Of a stretch of DNA of 64,000 nt, positions 61,692 to 64,000 are shown in pieces (positions within the stretch are counted from its first letter, which is position 1; the number at the start of each line of letters is the position of its first letter). Both the position numbers and the translations under genes were made by a program. The notes beneath the pieces are model-generated. The model searched no databases. It was not told the origin of the DNA and worked only from the letters and a program-made list of their open reading frames with translations. Source of the DNA: Flavobacteriaceae bacterium. Its GTDB lineage: Bacteria; Bacteroidota; Bacteroidia; Flavobacteriales; Flavobacteriaceae. The stretch spans positions 124,001 through 188,000 of the forward strand of contig JAUXPJ010000014.1 in NCBI GenBank assembly GCA_030683815.1. Reading direction: 5' to 3'.

Positions 61692-62297
61692 ATGAGTTTT
61701 ATTAATTTTCTTAAGAGTAAAGAGTTTTTAAATCAGTTAATTCTTGCAGTAATTGCACTGTTTTTATTTGTAATTGTGGCACTTTTTTGGTTGAAATTTA
61801 AAACAAATCATTATCAAAAAATTGAAGTTCCTGCATTGGTTGGGGTTGAGATGGAACAGGCTGAAGCGCTTTTATCTAATCTTGATTTACGCTATGAAGT
61901 GATAGATTCTACCAAATACAATCCCGAATTTCCAGGAAATTCAGTAATAGAGCAAAGTCCGATAGCCGGCAGTTTTGTAAAAGAAAATCGAAAAATATAT
62001 TTAAAATTAAATCCGTCATCCTATGAATTGATATCGGTTCCAGATGTTTATGGTAAAACAAATCGACAAGCAACAGCTTTACTTTTATCGGTTGGTTATA
62101 GAGTGGGTGAAAATCCGACCTATGTAAATGATATTGCTTTAGATGTAGTTCGCGGATTATTATATAACGGAAAGGAAGTTAAGGCTGGTCAAAAAATACC
62201 CAGAAATTCAAAGTTGGAATTTATTTTAGGCGATGGTGGAAATCCGGTTAAAAAAGATAGTACAATAATCATAGAAGAAGCAGATGGAGGATTTTAA
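61692..62297 (+). CDS. PASTA domain membrane protein
   Basis: 201 residues. One helix (LILAVIALFLFVIVALFWL, residues 16-34) places the rest outside the cytoplasm. Two to three PASTA units follow: EVPALVGVEMEQAEALLSNL, then SVPDVYGKTNRQATALLLSV, with QSPIAGSFVKENRKIYLKL between. PASTA domains bind peptidoglycan stem peptides. No kinase domain is attached. It overlaps the RluD-type gene by 14 bases, a pairing seen in related genomes; with ddl across the divergent promoter it points to wall synthesis. Confidence 0.9.
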   Translation: MSFINFLKSKEFLNQLILAVIALFLFVIVALFWLKFKTNHYQKIEVPALVGVEMEQAEALLSNLDLRYEVIDSTKYNPEFPGNSVIEQSPIAGSFVKENRKIYLKLNPSSYELISVPDVYGKTNRQATALLLSVGYRVGENPTYVNDIALDVVRGLLYNGKEVKAGQKIPRNSKLEFILGDGGNPVKKDSTIIIEEADGGF

Positions 62298-63318
62298 ATT
62301 GGAAGAATTAGAACAAGAAGAACTTTACGAACATTATAAATACACAGCTACACAAGGTCAGGAACCTTTGAGAGTCGATAAATTTTTGATGAACTTCATC
62401 GAAAATGCCACACGAAATAAAGTACAGCAAGCTATCAAAGCGGGCAATGTTTTGGTCAATGAACAAACGGTAAAAGCCAATTACAAAGTCAAGCCATTTG
62501 ATGTGATTCGGGTAGTTTTGGCGCATCCGCCACATGAAAATTTGTTGGTTCCGGAAGATATTCCGCTAGATATTGTTTTTGAAGATGATGAAGTGATAGT
62601 GGTTAATAAACCTGCCGGAATGGTAGTGCATCCCGGTCATGGAAATTATTCTGGGACTTTGGTAAACGGATTGATTTTTCACATCGAAAAGTTGCCAAAA
62701 AACAGTAATGAACGTCCCGGATTGGTGCATCGTATTGATAAAGATACCAGCGGATTGTTGGTAGTTGCAAAGTCCGATTTTACCATGGCTCATCTCGCCA
62801 AACAATTTTTTGACAAAAAAACAAATCGAGTGTATAATGCGTTGGTATGGGGAAATGTAGAAAATGATGAAGGAACTATTGAAGGTCATATCGGCAGAAG
62901 TTTAAAAAACCGACTTCAAATGAGCGTTTTTCCCAATGGTGAACACGGTAAACCAGCCATTACACATTATAAAGTTTTGGAACGTTTTAATTATGTTACC
63001 TTAGTTGAATGTCGTTTAGAAACTGGTAGAACGCATCAAATTAGAGCGCATTTTAAACACATTGGTCACACCTTGTTTAATGATGAGCGTTATGGTGGAG
63101 ATCAAGTTTTAAAAGGAACCACTTTTACCAAATACAAACAGTTTGTGGAAAATTGCTTTAAAGTGTTGCCGCGACAGGCATTACACGCCAAAACACTCGG
63201 ATTCAGGCATCCCATCACTAAAGAGATGCTGAATTTTGATTCTAATTTGCCACAAGATATGTTGGATGTGTTAGAAAAATGGCGCAATTATACGCTGAAT
63301 CAGAAAGATGAATCATGA
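62284..63318 (+). CDS. rluD: RluA-family 23S rRNA pseudouridine synthase (RluD-like)
   Basis: 344 residues. An N-terminal S4 domain (LRVDKFLMNFIENATRNKVQQ, then GNVLVNEQTVKANYKV) leads to the catalytic domain with Asp in PGLVHRIDKDTSGLLVVAK and the GRTHQIRAHF motif. RluD modifies helix 69 of 23S rRNA; the exact target here is inferred. It overlaps the PASTA gene and the CAT-like gene (ATGA). Confidence 0.93.
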   Translation: MEDFKLEELEQEELYEHYKYTATQGQEPLRVDKFLMNFIENATRNKVQQAIKAGNVLVNEQTVKANYKVKPFDVIRVVLAHPPHENLLVPEDIPLDIVFEDDEVIVVNKPAGMVVHPGHGNYSGTLVNGLIFHIEKLPKNSNERPGLVHRIDKDTSGLLVVAKSDFTMAHLAKQFFDKKTNRVYNALVWGNVENDEGTIEGHIGRSLKNRLQMSVFPNGEHGKPAITHYKVLERFNYVTLVECRLETGRTHQIRAHFKHIGHTLFNDERYGGDQVLKGTTFTKYKQFVENCFKVLPRQALHAKTLGFRHPITKEMLNFDSNLPQDMLDVLEKWRNYTLNQKDES

Positions 63319-63944
63319 AACCATTTGATATCCACAATTGGAATAGAGTAAATCAATATCAATTTTTTAAAAATTTTGATGATCCCTATTTTGGTCTCAC
63401 TTGTAATTTAGATATAACTAATTTATACCGCTATTGCAAGGAAAATAAAGTGTCGTTTTCATTGGCATGTTTATTTTATGCGATGAAAGCTGCCAATGAA
63501 ATAACTGAATTTCGATTGAGAATTGTCAATGATGAAGTGGTTGAATTTGATTCGATTGAAATTGGTTCTACTTTTTTAAACGATGATAATTCATTCTTTT
63601 TTGGACTTTTCAATAATGAAAAAACACTTTTTGATTTTGATGCCAAAGGAAAAGAAATCGTAAATAAATTTAAAACCGATAAAATTTTTGAAGAACATTG
63701 GGATAAAATTGATTTGATTTTTGGATCAACCATTCCGTGGATTTCTTTCACATCCATTAAACACGCCAAAAATAAGGAACGCGAAAAAAGCGGTATTCCT
63801 AAATTTGTTTTTGGTAAAAGATTTCAACAAAATGATAAACTGTTACTGCCATTTGCCGTAGAAGTTCATCACGCATTAATGGATGGATTTCATGTGGGGC
63901 AATTGGTGGAAAAATTTCAACAAAAAATTGATAATCTAAGTTAA
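63315..63944 (+). CDS. Chloramphenicol acetyltransferase-like (CatA family) protein
   Basis: 209 residues, cytoplasmic trimer-type fold. The catalytic motif is VEVHHALMDGFHVGQL near the C terminus (HHAxxDG). NWNRVNQYQFFKNFDDPYF at the start and STIPWISFTSIKH match the family. It is in a housekeeping operon, so it may acetylate a metabolite; drug resistance cannot be inferred. The ATGA overlap with rluD fixes the start. Confidence 0.88.
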   Translation: MKPFDIHNWNRVNQYQFFKNFDDPYFGLTCNLDITNLYRYCKENKVSFSLACLFYAMKAANEITEFRLRIVNDEVVEFDSIEIGSTFLNDDNSFFFGLFNNEKTLFDFDAKGKEIVNKFKTDKIFEEHWDKIDLIFGSTIPWISFTSIKHAKNKEREKSGIPKFVFGKRFQQNDKLLLPFAVEVHHALMDGFHVGQLVEKFQQKIDNLS

Positions 63945-63954
63945 AGAAAAAACA

Positions 63955-64000
63955 ATGGACAAATTTAAAATGCTGATATCACCGGCCAAATCAATGGATT
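63955..64000 (+). CDS. yaaA: YaaA-like peroxide stress protein, 3' truncated by window edge
   Basis: Only about 15 codons are visible. The residues MLISPAKSMD match the conserved N terminus of YaaA/DUF328 proteins, which limit iron-driven DNA damage under peroxide. ATG at 63955 or 63970 could be used. It follows the CAT-like gene by ten bases. Confidence 0.65.
   Translation, partial: MDKFKMLISPAKSMD

Noticed and set aside
63315-63944. Chloramphenicol resistance gene
   Set aside because: The CatA fold is clear but the gene is embedded in a housekeeping operon. Resistance cannot be claimed from sequence.

Overview
The window is an AT-rich bacterial chromosome segment that fits a Flavobacteriaceae member (Bacteroidetes). 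The support is internal. Several genes have the Bacteroidetes-type -7 promoter element TAnnTTTG. Two proteins carry type IX secretion (T9SS) C-terminal sorting domains. Many lipoproteins have short signal peptides. The gene content is also typical: type B L31, a cluster of hemA-hemC-hemD-hemB-hemL-hemE-hemN, tandem DUF368 proteins, and an MlaE/MlaF pair. There is no rRNA, prophage, intact transposase gene or CRISPR array. One tRNA-Lys is present.

Layout. 1-2.5 kb: the 3' part of a KAS III-like gene, then MlaE/MlaF lipid transport. 2.5-2.7 kb: tRNA-Lys with a clear promoter and terminator. 2.7-9 kb: sugar-nucleotide, protease and SDR genes, two lipoproteins and L31. 9-16.4 kb: gcvP, a membrane-anchored BRCT protein, a zinc-ribbon-family protein without cysteines, Nif3, lpxK and purine nucleoside phosphorylase. 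16.4-19.9 kb: a probable accessory island with a long AT palindrome, a small lipoprotein and a secreted S8 protease with a T9SS signal. 20-26 kb: ppx, sixA, an orphan gene, pdxH, a sodium symporter, recR and a glycosyltransferase. 26.1-30.6 kb: an ADP-forming acyl-CoA ligase with both subunits of indolepyruvate oxidoreductase, a possible 2-oxoacid-to-ATP module. 30.7-40.9 kb: heme synthesis, with hemH and an AraC regulator diverging from the hemA-to-hemN run. 41-46 kb: a 2-oxoacid dehydrogenase E2, RNase Z and pyrimidine genes. 46-54.6 kb: a TPR protein, two DUF368 polyprenyl-phosphate transporters, aroE, a DUF349 protein, an acyl-CoA-binding protein, psd, cdsA and a LUD protein. 54.6-64 kb: ftsH, rsfS, birA, pyrE, a NUDIX protein, a DedA protein, coaD, ddl, a PASTA protein, an RluD-type enzyme, a CAT-like acetyltransferase and the start of yaaA.

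The most unusual signal is a family of short tandem repeats, mostly with a 7-bp period, found in six spacers: 21.4, 22.1, 28.8, 37.9-38.4, 39.5 and 47.2-47.3 kb. Every one lies between genes read in the same direction. The unit sequences differ (GTATCAA/GTATCTG, GCCTACT/GCTTATT, ATTGTCC, ATACTCA, and an 8-9 bp ATGTT-type). In the heme cluster, GTATCAA/GTATCTG arrays and their inverted copies bracket a gene for a four-helix-bundle protein of the 23S rRNA intervening-sequence family, which interrupts hemL and hemE. This looks like a small mobile or repeat-associated cassette. Other items worth checking are two TGAT-N4-ATCA (FNR/CRP-like) boxes between the AraC gene and hemA, and a bidirectional terminator whose loop holds a second palindrome resembling abutted insertion-sequence ends.
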